A stretch of 64,000 nt of DNA from Schistocephalus solidus. Its lineage: Eukaryota > Platyhelminthes > Cestoda > Diphyllobothriidea > Diphyllobothriidae. The notes under the pieces are model-generated. The model did no database searches, was not told the DNA's origin, and saw nothing but the letters and a program-made list of their open reading frames with translations. Positions 1-11,469 of the stretch are shown one piece after another (positions within the stretch are counted from its first letter, which is position 1; each line of letters begins with the position of its first letter). The position numbers and the translations under genes were made by a program. Location: assembly GCA_017591395.1 (NCBI GenBank), contig WEDG01005477.1:23793-87792 (forward strand), read 5' to 3'.

Positions 1-242
1 TTTTGGTTTTTTACATGTCTCAGTTCCAGTTTTGGTAATCATAATGTCAACTTTGGTGCTCTGAGCTTAAAGAAGTCAAATAAGGTGAATTTGAGAAGGT
101 TGAAGATGCTCGATGACTTTTCAGTCACCTCATATTGACGTGTAAAAAGAAAACAGGCTTCCGTTTTTTTTTTATTAACCGACTCTTTTGGCTCCTTTTT
201 TAACACGCTTCATGTTAAATTGACTCGTTTTATGCGTCTTAG

Positions 243-3205
243 AATGCCACAAAGGCATCTGTGAGCGTCCTAAAAGTGAGCACCTACGGAAGGCCGACTG
301 TGAAATCTTTCGGTCTCAGTTGTGATGGTTTTATGCAGATCGCCCTCAACTACGCTTTCTACCTGCTGTCTCGCAAGTTTGCCCTATCCGCGGAGACCGT
401 GCCAACCCGCCTCTTTAGCAACGGTCGAACAGAAACTCTGAGACCCCTGACGAACGAAATGGTTGAATTTATACGGTATCCACTGCCTTTGTTTTCTCCC
501 CCCCCTCCATCACAATAGCTTCGTTTCGTTGTGCCTTTAGCCGTTTGCGTACGCTATCGTCTCTGCCATCCATATGTTAGCTGTCTTATATACCTGGTGC
601 GCTCTTACTCGTACTTCGACCTTACCTTCAGCGCCTGTGATACATTGGACAAGAAAAATTGTCTTTCTGGTCACTCGGACGCTCGTGACCGGTGCATTCA
701 ATTGCTGAAAACCGCCTGTCGTCGACACCAGTGGCTTCTCCTTCATGCCATGACTGGCAAAGGTGTTGACCGACACCTTCACGCACTGAATTTGGCAACC
801 CAGTTACGCACCCATGAGGTCTGTAGGCCGAGGCAACTTCTTTCTCTCTTCTAAACTATAATTTTCCATAGCTTCTATGCCTTGGACTGAGCTCGGTATT
901 TTTCGAAATGCTTTTTTTAGCGCTGTGACATCCTGGACACAGTTTTGCAAATGCCTTGGGATATGGCATCATGCCGGATTCCGGCCACTGTGGACACTAA
1001 AGTGGGTTCTAAAATCTTAGAACGCCTGCTATGACGATTTATTTAACCATTTTTTGTCATTATTTTACCTATACTACATCATCCATGCATACGGGGTTGG
1101 CCAGTCCGCATTTCTGTGTGAGTTAGATGTCGTTTGACAGGCGAACAACCCTTTGGAGAAAACATCCAGTTTGTTATTAAGGAGCGCGGACTGCAGGATT
1201 TCATCTGAAACACGAACTGTAATCTTGCAGCGTTTCGATTTATTTTGTAGCAGACTTCATCTCTTACTTCCACAGGAAATAATTGAGAATTGGTCAATGT
1301 CTCTACCGTATTCACGAAGGGAAACGGCTGTGGACTGCTGGTAGTCACTGTTAACCTCGATGCCGCAATTTTTAATCAACGCATGTCTGTACAGTCTAAA
1401 GACGCGTCTTGTTGGGTCTTCTGTTTTCCTCACCCACCCCGTGCGACCGCCTAAAATTTACCACGAAAAAACCCCAAGTTATGTCACTCAGGTTTTTGAC
1501 ATATATCTCCCATCGTGATTCCCTGTGGCTTATAACGGAGCTAGGCAGTATGTCACCAAAATCATCTTCCTGATCCATGTCTACTAGAGTTAACCCACTG
1601 TCCGATTTCTATTCCACGAAAGTCTCCCAACTGTTCGATATTCAGTCTTGCGTTCCAAGGTGTTGTTGTTTGTCGTCCATCTTGTCTGTCTACGCCATGA
1701 ACTGAATGTTCAGCTCAGCCATACCGTTCTACCATGTTGAATTAGCTCCCCGGCGTCTCATCGATTGACAATGCTGACGATATCGTCCTGCTAGCCTCAA
1801 ACTTTGGTGACCTAGTCTGCAGTGTCGTGGGTGAGTGAAGATACTACATCCGTCGGTTTATCCATAAAAGCTGGTAAGTGCTTGGCGTTTTCTAGATATA
1901 TCCCTGAGTACAAGAACACAGCCCTGTAGAGTAAATGCGGAGAAGAGCACCTGTCATTTCGCTTAAGAGGTACTCCAACGCACATTCTGGCAAAGTGGCT
2001 GTTTCGGCATCTAAAACTTCTGACTGCCTATCCAGACACCGTGGATGTTTTGCCCAACGGGCCTACGGATTTTAGAGTTATGGCCTAGTCGAGGTATTCC
2101 GCGAAAAAGCCCTATGTATGTTCAATTGTTCCTCCCGCGCGCAGTATTGCCCGCTCGATTCCCAAATGTCATGGTGAAAAGCTTAGTTTGTACCTGTGTC
2201 GAACAAGTGTGAGGTCTCCTAAGTCGTGCCTGTGTAGTATGAACAGCTTTATTCGCCTGTTTCCTTTGATGAATGACCTTAACCCTGGCATAGGTTGATT
2301 CAATCGCTGATTCCGTAAACGAAGGATTGGCTTCAGTTGGATCCGTGTGGAAGGGGTAAGCTTCCGAGTTCTGGGCATATTGGGCCCATTTTGTCGAAAC
2401 ATGTACCTCGACGTTTATACTGAAGTGGTGACTAGTTTTTTCAATCGTTTGCCAATAATCCAATCCTTGGGTGCGTGCACGGAAATCAGAAGACGACGAT
2501 CATTTTTTAAGTTTATCAGATGCTATTTAAATTAACAGATTTTTATAGGTAGCAACTATTTCCTGAACGCACCACAGAAAATGGCGAACATTTCCCAGCC
2601 ATAACCATTTTAGTGTCGAAAGAAGTTGTCTGAATTTTTCTGGAGTTGAGGCAAATTTCCCTACCTACTTTAAGGTTTACCAATACGCCAGTCTGATTCA
2701 TTCACTGGACCAGCGTAATATGACATGAGATACCCACCAGCCCAGCGGTCAACGTACCTCAAACTAGAGGACGCCCGTTTCGTAAATGGGTGAGTAGGAA
2801 ATAGTGGTAAATTGCTAGCTTTTGAGAAGCGTATCCTCATTTCAGCGGTAGAGCAATCAGCTTGAATTCGGGAAGTTGACGGGTGACACCGCTCGGGAGC
2901 AAACGTTTTCTGGACGTGAGATTTCCGCCGTTTTCTGCATCGTAGGTCGAAAAATTAAATGCTACTTAACTCTCCTTATCATAGTTGCACTCAACTTTTC
3001 GCACTTCGGATTTGTAGGCCGCCTGGCTGATTGGCCTACCTGCTGGCGAGCTTATCCCTACACCATCTCCTACTCGTGTCCCAATTCTGACGAGTTTATT
3101 CTATGCGTGAGCTCACTGACTCGGGGTTTAAAGGAACCCGGTTTGCTTGCTTTTACGGATAAGTTGCAACAGGCATTTGACAAGTTATTACTTCTTATCT
3201 CATAG
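243..3205 (+). CDS. Carnitine O-acyltransferase family protein, 3' exons (5' end outside window)
   Basis: Family role: transfers acyl groups between CoA and carnitine in mitochondria or peroxisomes. Three exons are visible. Exon at 243-475 (acceptor cttag, donor cg|gtatcc) encodes the conserved block with DGFMQIALNYAFYLLSR and the GRTETLRP substrate-binding motif. Exon at 632-818 (acceptor accttcag, donor gag|gtctgt) joins in phase and contains HAMTGKGVDRHLHAL, matching the family's GKGxDRHL motif. A probable last exon at 2985-3205 ends in TAG and contains YPYTISYS, like the family's GYgisYs block, then a helical tail. The catalytic His lies upstream of the window. About 30 residues expected between the second and last exons (the STS-motif region) were not found, so a small exon is missed or lost. 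CPT2, CRAT or CROT type cannot be decided. The first two exons are sure; the last is tentative. Confidence 0.75.
1725..1880 (+). mobile_element. Decayed non-LTR retrotransposon RT fragment
   Basis: The plus strand reads ADDIVLLASNFGDL followed by a frameshifted stretch resembling VGLSIKAGK, typical of the catalytic YADD block of a non-LTR reverse transcriptase (RTE- or Jockey-like). The first Tyr is replaced and the reading frame is broken on both sides, so it is a fossil. Confidence 0.55.
1950..2090 (+). mobile_element. Decayed Penelope-like element RT fragment
   Basis: The plus strand reads GTPTHILAKWLFRHLKLLTA, which aligns by eye with the PLE RT segment seen in the copies at 4.8-11.5 kb (GSPTYNIAKWLYRHLKQLTH). 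It is in the opposite orientation to those copies and breaks down immediately on both sides. Confidence 0.6.
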
Positions 3206-3982
3206 ATCGGATTATCTTTGTCTGGATTCTTCACATTTTCAAGTTTGCTTCAGTATTCAACTCCTTTTCCATTTCTTTTCGCAAATTGGACGCATCTTTT
3301 CTACCTCCTTCTGTTGTTTAAACATTTGATTCTCGCACGTTTCCTTTTCGATTGAAAATTACCATTAATTGTGGGATTAAGTAAACAGATTCCATCTTTG
3401 CCAATGCATTAAAGGCGCCCGGAACGTTAGCTCCCACAGGCTACATCCAGCGCCAGTTAAAATCTTTTCCTTACCTTTAGTGTCGATGAGGCTGACTACG
3501 TTCTTCCCTGTCTAAATCAACAGGCCACTTCGCTGAGGTTGCAGTTTGAGACAAGACTTCAAAGCCATATTTCGGCTGTCCGCCGCCATTTTTCGTTTAG
3601 ACAGTAATACCATTTGTTGCATATATCGAGGCGTTTGGTCATGGATCGTTTCGCTCTACCTCTCAAAGACTCGCTAGTTAGCCATGTTAAGTATATTTTG
3701 TTACGAATGACAAGGCCGTCACATTACGGTAATCCCTCGCCAATTCGCGGTTGGTTTTTCGTGGACTTGATATTTTGCGGCTTTTATAATAGGATACTTT
3801 CTGTGGATTTTCCGTCCATTAGTTTCTTACGTTAATTTAATGGTGAATAGTACACTGTTTAAGAGCGTAATACGTGTTTATAAGAGTGTTAGAAAGATTT
3901 ATACGGCTTATAAGACTGTCTAAAGGGTTTATTAAACTTTTAAATAAAAATATAAAAGATGTTACAAGGGAAGTAAACTTTA
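3206..3982. other. Non-coding stretch after the carnitine acyltransferase gene
   Basis: No gene, RNA or repeat is recognised here. The sequence becomes strongly AT-rich after about 3840 and grades into the first (TA)n tract. Confidence 0.4.
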
Positions 3983-3987
3983 ATATA

Positions 3988-4066
<79 letters not shown>
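3983..4066. repeat. (TA)n microsatellite
   Basis: About 80 bp of alternating TA with a single g interruption near 4013. It abuts the left edge of unit A, as the shorter (TA)n at 11470-11483 does for the second copy. Confidence 0.95.
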
Positions 4067-4070
<4 letters not shown>

Positions 4071-4301
4071 AAGACGTTATACCGTACTTCCGACATAGGT
4101 ACTAGCTAAAAGCCCAGACACGTGTTTCGCCGATGTTTCTGTTGCTGCGTGACACAGCAACGAGGGGTTCGGCTGCTCAGTGGGTCCCCCAGCGTTCTCT
4201 ATGCGGTTTCTGGTATATGGACTCCAGAGAATAATCGGGTAAATAATTTCTGAAATTATTAAGTGCAGGACATGGAGTCAGGTAATTCGGACATGACTTT
4301 T
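4067..4301 (-). repeat. Unit A, copy 1: hammerhead-bearing dispersed repeat
   Basis: A 235-bp repeat bounded by (TA)n on both sides. It is nearly identical to 11484-11720, and degraded relatives are seen near 37.57 kb and 52.1 kb. It starts with ggcaaagacgttataccg and carries a hammerhead-like motif on the minus strand (4113-4184). No protein is encoded. Its autonomous partner is unknown. Confidence 0.8.
4113..4184 (-). ncRNA. Hammerhead-like ribozyme, unit A copy 1 (core mutated)
   Basis: Reading the minus strand: stem I strand CCCA, core CTGAGCA, stem II GCCGA, a long loop with its own 7-bp hairpin, stem II TCGGC, GAAA, palindromic stem III, then C and stem I strand TGGG. The core should read CUGANGA. 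The C at the G8 position, a catalytic residue, predicts loss of activity. The sister copy at 11530-11601 has the expected G. Confidence 0.6.

Positions 4302-4393
<92 letters not shown>
4302..4393. repeat. (TA)n microsatellite
   Basis: About 90 bp of alternating TA with one g interruption. It separates unit A from the LINE fragment and truncates that fragment's reverse transcriptase reading. Confidence 0.95.
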
Positions 4394-4394
<1 letters not shown>

Positions 4395-4792
4395 GGAAAC
4401 CGTGTTAGCCCTCGGATAGCAGATTGTTATGTTCTAGGAACTGCATTAATTGTTGCTTAATTATTTTTTTCCTTGATTTTTGCGGCAAACTGAAGTTAGG
4501 CTGACCTGTCAGTAATTGTTTGCAGAAACCCGGCTTCCACCCTTATAAAGCGGCGTAATCCATGTGGATTTCCAATCGGCTGGTAGACTTCCGGTCATGA
4601 AAGATGTTTGGAAAAGCGTAGAGAGTGGTTTTGCCAACTCTCTCGCGAGCTCTTTAAACAGCTTGGCAGTTAATTCATCGGGAACCGGTGACTTAGCTTC
4701 ATTTAAACCCAAAAGTTTCTTTTGAGGACAGTAGTCTCGTTAAAATGAACAGTCTCGACTATTGTATCCACTTCGAAGCCATTGGTAGGGTA
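4394..4792 (-). mobile_element. CR1-type LINE reverse transcriptase fragment
   Basis: The minus strand encodes an RT N-terminal half: AKSPVPDELTAKLF (family KSPGPDxxP), then LPADWKSTWITPLYKGG, then after a stop a stretch ending at NLLSEG-HGF. The family's HGFR block is cut exactly at the (TA)n tract. The other end is cut at 4792, where Penelope sequence begins. A nearly identical copy lies at 11754-12203 and continues further, so this one is truncated at both ends. Confidence 0.85.
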
Positions 4793-6712
4793 GCAGTTCT
4801 TTACAAAACTAACCGGATACCCGTTACACCGAAACAACCGATATAGGTAAGCGAGCTCTTTTTAAGGATATCATCGCTGTTGCAGTAACGGTATGCCCGG
4901 TGGAAAAAGAGTTCGGACACAGCTTCTTTTGTGAGTTGCTGGGTGGTTGCTTCCATAGTTGAGGATAATCTCAGCATTAGATCCTTTCCTATGGACGCTT
5001 GTGGCAGATTACCATCATGTAGCTTTTTGGATTTTAACGTCCAGAAATGGCAGGCTGTCTCCTACTGCCTCTTCGCGAGTGAACTGTATGGCTGGGAAAA
5101 CACCATTCAGCCTCTGATGCAGTTGCTCAACTTCGCAATTCTTTATTACGACAAAAGTGTCATCTACATATCGAAGCCAGATTTTTGGGCTTGAGAGTTT
5201 GGAAAACCTCTTCTTCTAGTCGTTGTAAAAACCAATTCGGCGAGTAGTCCTGATATTGGCGAGCCCATCAGGGTGCCCTTTACCTGTTGGTAGTACTTAT
5301 TGTCGAATTGACAGTAGTTCCTAAGGCAGAGTTTGAGCAGTTCTATAATATGTTGCGTTGGAATTTCAGCGGGATTGTTTTGTAGGCGTTGAGCTACGCA
5401 TTCAATTGCCAAGTCATGCGGTATGGAAGAAAACAGGGCAACGACATCGAAAGACAATATGCATTCATCAGTACTTACTTTGAGGCCTTTGATCCTTTGG
5501 AGGAATGCATGAGAGTTGTTAATGCTGTATTCCGGATCCATGCGTTAGCTGCTTCAGGTGCCTGTACAACCCACTTAGCTATGTTGTACGTAGGGTGATC
5601 CGATCAGTGGCACTATTATCCCTCAGTGGGACATCCGGTTTGTGCACTTTCGGTAGACCGTATGCGCGTGCGATACGGGGATCTCCGAGGGTCATAAACT
5701 TTGAGTCAGCCGAACTTATGACTTTCAGGCGAGCGAGCTCATTGGCCTTTTTCTTAATGGCTGCGGCTTGCTTTTTTGTCGGGTCTTCGGCAAGAAGAGT
5801 GTAAGCCTCAAAATCACTGAAGATGTTATTCGCCTTATTGACGTAGTCATCTTTATCCATGATAACAGTAGCACCACCTTTGTCAGCGGGAACAACGACA
5901 ATATTTTCATCCGATTTTAGTGATCGTAATCCCTTGCGTCGTCGGCAGGTAGGGTTTGCTGATCGTCTTTTTGCCGGAGGATACCGGTAGCACAGCTGCG
6001 TATGTCCGCGCGCATGTCATCTGGAAGGGCAGAAGTCAGTAGAATGGATTCAAGGCCGGCTAGGAAGTTGGTAGGTGTAGTATCCATGGGATTGAATCCT
6101 AATCCCTTCGATAGGAGGTTGAATTCAGCAGGCGAGAGATTCCTTTAGAAAGGTTAACAACCTCGAGTGGCCATGTTCTTTTTGGTAGTAGGGCGGACCA
6201 GAGATTGTAGTTTATCCCGCGGAGATCAAGGCTCTTTTCATTCTCGCATCCTTGACGGTGGCGTCAATTCTTTTTCTGTACATTATCGAATACGTCTTCA
6301 GGTAGGGCTGAAGTGCATTGAGATTTGACGTCAGTAATTATTGCCGCGAATCTGCGAAGACGGTTGTGCACGTCAGATATTATAGCATTAAAAACGCGCC
6401 ATCCGTATTTGCAAGCAAGTGATCTGCCAGTCTCATTCGGTAACGTCGGTTTGAAGCGAAGCGATTTCGGTAGCACACTGTGATCGCGACAGCGATGGAG
6501 AAAGGTTAGTTGTTCGAAGGTCGTCGCCTGTCTCTGTGCGAATTTCTCCCAACGTCTGGTAAGAATAAGCGTTTGACGCCCAAATATATGTTGTAGATGA
6601 GAGATAGTATGCATTCCGAGATGATATAATGAAAAGAGGAGAGGTTCTTCGGAAAATGCGAGTTGTACTCGTGAATTTTCGAGCTGGTCACACCAACCCG
6701 TCGTCAGACGAA
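4793..6712 (-). mobile_element. Penelope-like element copy A, 3'-truncated
   Basis: Read on the minus strand from 6712: a hammerhead-like motif (6668-6712), the N-terminal PLE region with FLHRCRDHSVLPKSLRFKP, the ADKG and KANELARLKV region, YGLPKVHKPDVPLR, SFDVVALFSSIPHDLA, the MGSPISGLLAELV block and part of the palm. The GIY-YIG endonuclease is missing because the element stops at 4793 against LINE sequence. Many one-base indels break the frame compared with copy C. It lies head-to-tail with copies B and C. Confidence 0.88.
6668..6712 (-). ncRNA. Hammerhead-like ribozyme at the 5' side of PLE copy A
   Basis: Minus strand: stem I TTCGT, core CTGACGA (fits CUGANGA), one bulged C, stem II GGGTTGGT with loop GTG and ACCAGCTC (8 pairs including two G-U), GAAA, then ATTC with the cleavage site expected after the C, then stem I ACGAG. 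Helix III is just A-A/U-U with no loop, so the motif would have to act as a dimer. It lies 130-150 bp upstream of the PLE coding region, where PLE terminal repeats are known to carry hammerheads. Confidence 0.6.
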
Positions 6713-9401
6713 ATAAATAAAAGTGAGTGTTAGAATGTCGCACTAGACGAGGCAGGCGGGTGACAGGACCGACAGACCATTGGCTTGTAAAAAGGTGAGT
6801 CATGTTAGATTGTGAGCTAGGGGAAGGGGAGGTGGAACAACTGCGGGTGCCAGTACTGAGGGGAGGGTGGATGGTGGATCAGCTGGATTCCCGGGTGGCT
6901 GGGTTGCCGGTAGTTGATGTGGCATTTAGACGGGGGCGGTGAGTCGTAAACGTAGACCCTCATAATGGATGTCCAGGTCAACATGGCGGTTGATACTGCC
7001 CGCACAGGAGTACCAGGCCTCGAGGAATTCCCTCGCTCCTTTTGTGTTGGCCATGGCGACGACCTCAGTTTCATCCCAATTGAATCGATGGTCGCACTCG
7101 AGTGCGTGCGCAAAAGACGAGGGACAAAGGGTCTCGGCGGCGGACGGCTAGTTTGTGTTCATTAATGCGTGTGCCCGAGGCGTCGACCCGTATGCCCAAT
7201 ATATACACACAAGAGCAATTTGCGCACGGGATGCGATAAAATTACGTTGGTTTGTTGATTTTTGGGGATGGGATCCTTTATTTGGGATAGTGTGGTGCGA
7301 AGTGAGGGATGCTGGCTTGTGAGCGCGACGTATACCAAGGCGATTAAACTGCCGAGCGATTACCCTCAGAGCCCCCTTCATATAAGGCAGGGAGGGTAGA
7401 ATTTTCGTGCCGCAATTTCTCCGTTTGGGATGGGCCCCTTGCGGTTGTGCCTGGTGCCTGAGGCAGTTCTTTACAAAACTAACCCGGATGCCGTTGCACC
7501 GAAACAACCGATATAGGTAAAGCGAGCTCTTTTGGGGATATCATCGCTGTTGCAGTAACGGTATGCCCGGTGGAAAGAGTTCGGACACAGCTTCTTTTTG
7601 TGAGTTGCTGGGTGGTTGCTTCCATAGTTGAGGATAATCTCAGCATTAGATCCTTTCCTATGGACGCTTGTGGCGAGATTACCATCATGTAGCTTTTGAT
7701 TTTAACGTCCAGAAATGGCAGGCTGTCTCCTACTGCCTCTTCGCGAGTGAACTGTATGGCTGGGAAAAACACCATTCAGCCTCTGATGCAGTTGCTCAAC
7801 TTCGCAATTCTTTATTACGACAAAGGTGTCATCTACATATCGAAGCCAGATTTTTGGGCTTTGAGGAGTTTGGAAAACCTCTTCTTCTAGTCGTTGTAAA
7901 AACCAATTCGGCGAGTAGTCCTGATATTAGCGAGCCCATCGGGGTGCCCTTTTACCTGTTGGTAGTACTTATTGTCGAATTGACAGTAGTTCCTAAGGCA
8001 GAGTTTGAGCAGTTCTATAATATGTTGCGCTGGAATTTCGCAACGGGATTGTTTGTGAAGGCGTTGAGCTACGCATTCAATTGCCAAGTCATGCGGTATG
8101 GAAGAAAAACAGGGCAACGACATCGAAAGACAATATGCATTCATCAGTACTTACTTTGAGGCCTTTTGATCCTTTGGAGGAATGCATGAGAGTTGTTAAT
8201 GCTGTATTCGGATCCATGCGTTAGCTGCTTCAGGTGCCTGTACAACCACTTAGCTATGTTGTACGTAGGTGATCCGATCAGTGGCACTATTATCCTCAGT
8301 GGGACATCCGGTTTGTGCACTTTCGGTAGACCGTATGCGCGTGCGATACGGGGATCTCCGAGGGTCATAAACTTTGAGTCAGCCGAACTTATGACTTTCA
8401 GGCGAGCGAGGCTCATTGGCCTTTTTCTTAATGGCTGCGGCTTTGCTTTTTGTCGGGTCTTCGGCAAGAAGAGTGTAAAGCCTCAAAATCACTGAAGATG
8501 TTATTCGCCTTATTGACGTAGTCATCTTTATCCATGATAACAGTAGCACCACCTTTGTCAGCAGGGAACAACGATCAATATTTTCATCCGATTTTAGTGA
8601 TCGTAATCCCTTGCGCTTCGTCGGCAGGTAGGGTTTGCTGACGTCTTTTTGCCGGAGGATACCGGTAGCACAGCTGCGTATGTCCGCGCGCATGTCATCT
8701 GGAAGGGCAGAAGTCAGTAGAATGGATTCAAGGCCGGCTAGGAAGTTGGTAGGTGTAGTATCCATGGGATTGAATCCTAATCCCTTCGATAGGAGGTTGA
8801 ATTCAGCAGGCGAGAGATTCCTTTAGAAAGGTTAACAACTCGAGTGGCTATGTTCTTTTGGTAGTAGGGCGGACCAGAGATTGTAGTTTATCCTGAGATC
8901 AAGGCTCTTTCTTCATTCTCGCATCCTTGACGGTGGCGTCAATTCTTTCTGTACATTATCGAATACGTCTTCAGGTAGGGCTGAAGTGCATTGAGATTTG
9001 ACGTCAGTAATTATTGCCGCGAATCTGCGGGAAGACGGTTTGTGCACGCCCTCGATATTATAGCAGTTAAAAACGCGCCATCCGTATTTGCAAAGGCAAG
9101 TGATCTGCCAGTCTCATTCGGTAACGTCGGTTTTGAAGCGAAGCGATTTCGGTAACACACTGTGATCGCGACAGCGATGGAGAAAGGTTAGCTTGTTCGA
9201 AGGTCGTCGCCTGTCTCTGTGCGAATTTCTCCCAACGTCTGGTAAGAATAAGCGTTTTGACGCCCAAATATATGTTGTAGATCGAGAGATAGGGTATGCA
9301 TTCCGAGATGATATAATGAAAAGAGGAGAGGTTCTTCGGAAAAATGCGAGTTGTACTCGTGAATTTTTCGAGCTGGTCACACCAACCCGTCGTCAGACGA
9401 A
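6713..9401 (-). mobile_element. Penelope-like element copy B, full-length with RT and GIY-YIG endonuclease
   Basis: Minus strand, 5' to 3': hammerhead (9356-9401), N-terminal region about 9240-8830, RT about 8830-7470, and C-terminal GIY-YIG endonuclease about 7470-6926. Endonuclease signs are FYRIPCANCSCVYI with GHTGRRL in the next frame, INEHKLAVRRRDPLSLVF, and HALECDHRFNWDE ending in a TAA at 6926-6928. The CxxC and HxxxxH-type residues match the zinc-binding endonuclease of Penelope elements. Numerous small indels break the frame, including inside the YIG region. The protein would reverse-transcribe the element's RNA at nicked chromosomal DNA. Confidence 0.88.
9356..9401 (-). ncRNA. Hammerhead-like ribozyme at the 5' side of PLE copy B
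   Basis: Same arrangement as 6668-6712: stem I, CTGACGA, bulged C, 8-bp stem II with GTG loop, GAAA, stem I. One extra A follows GAAA, so helix III is less regular than in copy A. Confidence 0.5.
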
Positions 9402-11469
9402 ATAAATAAAAGTGAGTGTTAGAATGTCGCACTCAGACAGGGCAGGCGTGACAGGACCGACAGACCATTGGCTTGTAAAAGGTGAGTCATGTTAGATTGT
9501 GAGCTAGGGAAGGGGAGGTGGAACAACTGCGGGTCCCGGTGCTGTAGGGGAGGGTGGATGGTGGATCAGTTGATTCCGGGTGGCTGGGTTGCCGGTAGTT
9601 GATGTGGCATTTAGACGGGGGCGGTGAGTCGTAAACGTAGACCCTCATAATGGATGTCAAGGTCAACATGGCGGTTGATACTGCCCGCACAGAATTACCA
9701 GGCCTCGAGGAAATTCCCTCGCTCCTTTTGTGTTGCAGCCATGGCGACGACTCCAGTTTCATCCCAATTGAATCGATGGGTCGCACTCGAGTGCGTGCGC
9801 GCAAAGACGAGGGATCAAAGAGGTCTCGGCGGCGGACGAGCTGGTTGTGTTCATTAATGCGTGTGCCCAGGCGTCGACCCGTATGCCCAATATATACACA
9901 AGAGCAATTTGCTGACGGGATGCGATAAAATTACGTTGGTTTGTTGATTTTTGGGGGTGGGATCCTTTATTTGGGATAGTGTGGTGCGAAGTGAGGATGC
10001 TGGCTTGTGAGCGACGATGTATACCAAAGGCGGTCGCTTTAGGTGCCGAGCGATAATTACCTCAGAGGCCCTTCATATAGAAGGCAGGGAGGTAGAATTT
10101 TTCGTGCCGCAATTTCTCCGTTTGGGATAGGGCCTTGCGGTTGTGCCTGGTGCCTGAGGCAGTTCTTTACAAAACTAACCGGAGACTCGCGGTTCAAACA
10201 ACCGATAATAGATGCGAGCTCTTTTTAGGATATCATCGCTGTTGCAGTAACGGTATGCCCGGTGGAAAGAGTTCGGACACAGCTTCTTTTTGTGAGTTGC
10301 TGGGTGGTTGCTTCCATAGTTGAGGATAATCTCAGCATTAGATCCTTTCCTATGGACGCTTGTGGCGAGATTACCATCATGTAGCTTTTGGATTTTAACG
10401 TCCAGAAATGGCAGGCTGTCTCCTACTGCCTCTTCGCGAGTGAACTGTATGGCTGGGAAAACACCATTCAGCCTCTGATGCAGTTGCTCAACTTCGCAAT
10501 TCTTTATTACGACAAAGGTGTCATCTACATATCGAAGCCAGATTTTGGGCTTGAGAGTTTGGAAAACCTCTTCTTCTAGTCGTTGTAAAACCAATTCGGC
10601 GAGTAGTCCTGATATTGGCGAGCCCATCGGGGTGCCCTTTACCTGTTGGTAGTACTTATTGTCGAATTGACAGTAGTTCCTAAGGCAGAGTTTGAGCAGT
10701 TCTATAATATGTTGCGTTGGAATTTCAACGGGATTGTTTTGTAGGCGTTGAGCTACGCATTCAATTGCCAAGTCATGCGGTATGGAAGAAAACAGGGCAA
10801 CGACATCGAAAGACAATATGCATTCATCAGTACTTACTTTGAGGCCTTTGATCCTTTGGAGGAATGCATGAGAGTTGTTAATGCTGTATTCGGATCCATG
10901 CGTTAGCTGCTTCAGGTGCCTGTACAACCACTTAGCTATGTTGTACGTAGGTGATCCGATCAGTGGCACTATTATCCTCAGTGGGACATCCGGTTTGTGC
11001 ACTTTCGGTAGACCGTATGCGCGTGCGATACGGGATCTCCGAGGGTCATAAACTTTGAGTCAGCCGAACTTATGACTTTCAGGCGAGCGAGCTCATTGGC
11101 CTTTTTCTTAATGGCTGCGGCTTGCTTTTTGTCGGGTCTTCGGCAAGAAGAGTGTAAGCCTCAAAATCACTGAAGATGTTATTCGCCTTATTGACGTAGT
11201 CATCTTTATCCATGATAACAGTAGCACCACCTTTGTCAGCGGGAACAACGACAATATTTTCATCCGATTTTTAGTGATCGTAATCCTTGCGCTTCGTCGG
11301 CAGGTAGGGTTTGCTGACGTCTTTTTGCCGGAGGATACCGGTAGCACAGCTGCGTATGTCCGCGCGCATGTCATCTGGAAGGGCAGAAGTCAGTAGAATG
11401 GATTCAAGGCCGGCTAGGAAGTTGGTAGGTGTAGTATCCATGGGATTGAATCCTAATCCCTTCGATAGG
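9402..11469 (-). mobile_element. Penelope-like element copy C, 5'-truncated, RT core open
   Basis: The minus strand holds an uninterrupted 275-codon reading frame (11002-10175) covering the PLE RT: SFDVVALFSSIPHDLA, KGTPMGSPISGLLAELV and the catalytic WLRYVDDTFVV, then SLPFLDVKIQ. The endonuclease follows with indels and stops at 9611-9613. The 5' end is cut at 11469 inside the N-terminal region (about ILLTSALPDDMRADIRSCAT) by a (TA)n tract. It is the best-preserved of the three copies at the protein level. Confidence 0.9.

Larger units (their letters stand above)
819..2984. other. Presumed intronic stretch of the carnitine acyltransferase gene
   Basis: Apart from two decayed retroelement fragments (about 1725-1880 and 1950-2090, listed separately) no coding exon was recognised. 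A short exon for the family's STS-motif region should lie here if the gene is intact. Several reading frames of 60-110 codons occur on both strands but match nothing I recognise. Confidence 0.4.

Noticed and set aside
531..854. The full 107-codon plus frame as a gene on its own
   Set aside because: Only 632-818 matches the acyltransferase family; the rest extends through the splice sites into introns.
1079..1348. Minus frame of 89 codons as a possible retroelement connector
   Set aside because: Only a loose resemblance to the region before a PLE or LINE Cys-rich domain; not enough to call.
2840..2875. tRNA-like string agcggtagagcaatcagctt
   Set aside because: No B box or T arm follows, so it is at most a worn SINE head.
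3874..4460. Open frames with long Ile-Tyr repeats (3874-4098 and 4263-4460)
   Set aside because: They are translations of (TA)n microsatellites.
6817..7165. Overlapping frames on both strands around 6.8-7.2 kb and 9.5-9.9 kb
   Set aside because: They are shadow frames of the Penelope endonuclease C-terminus and the following untranslated region.
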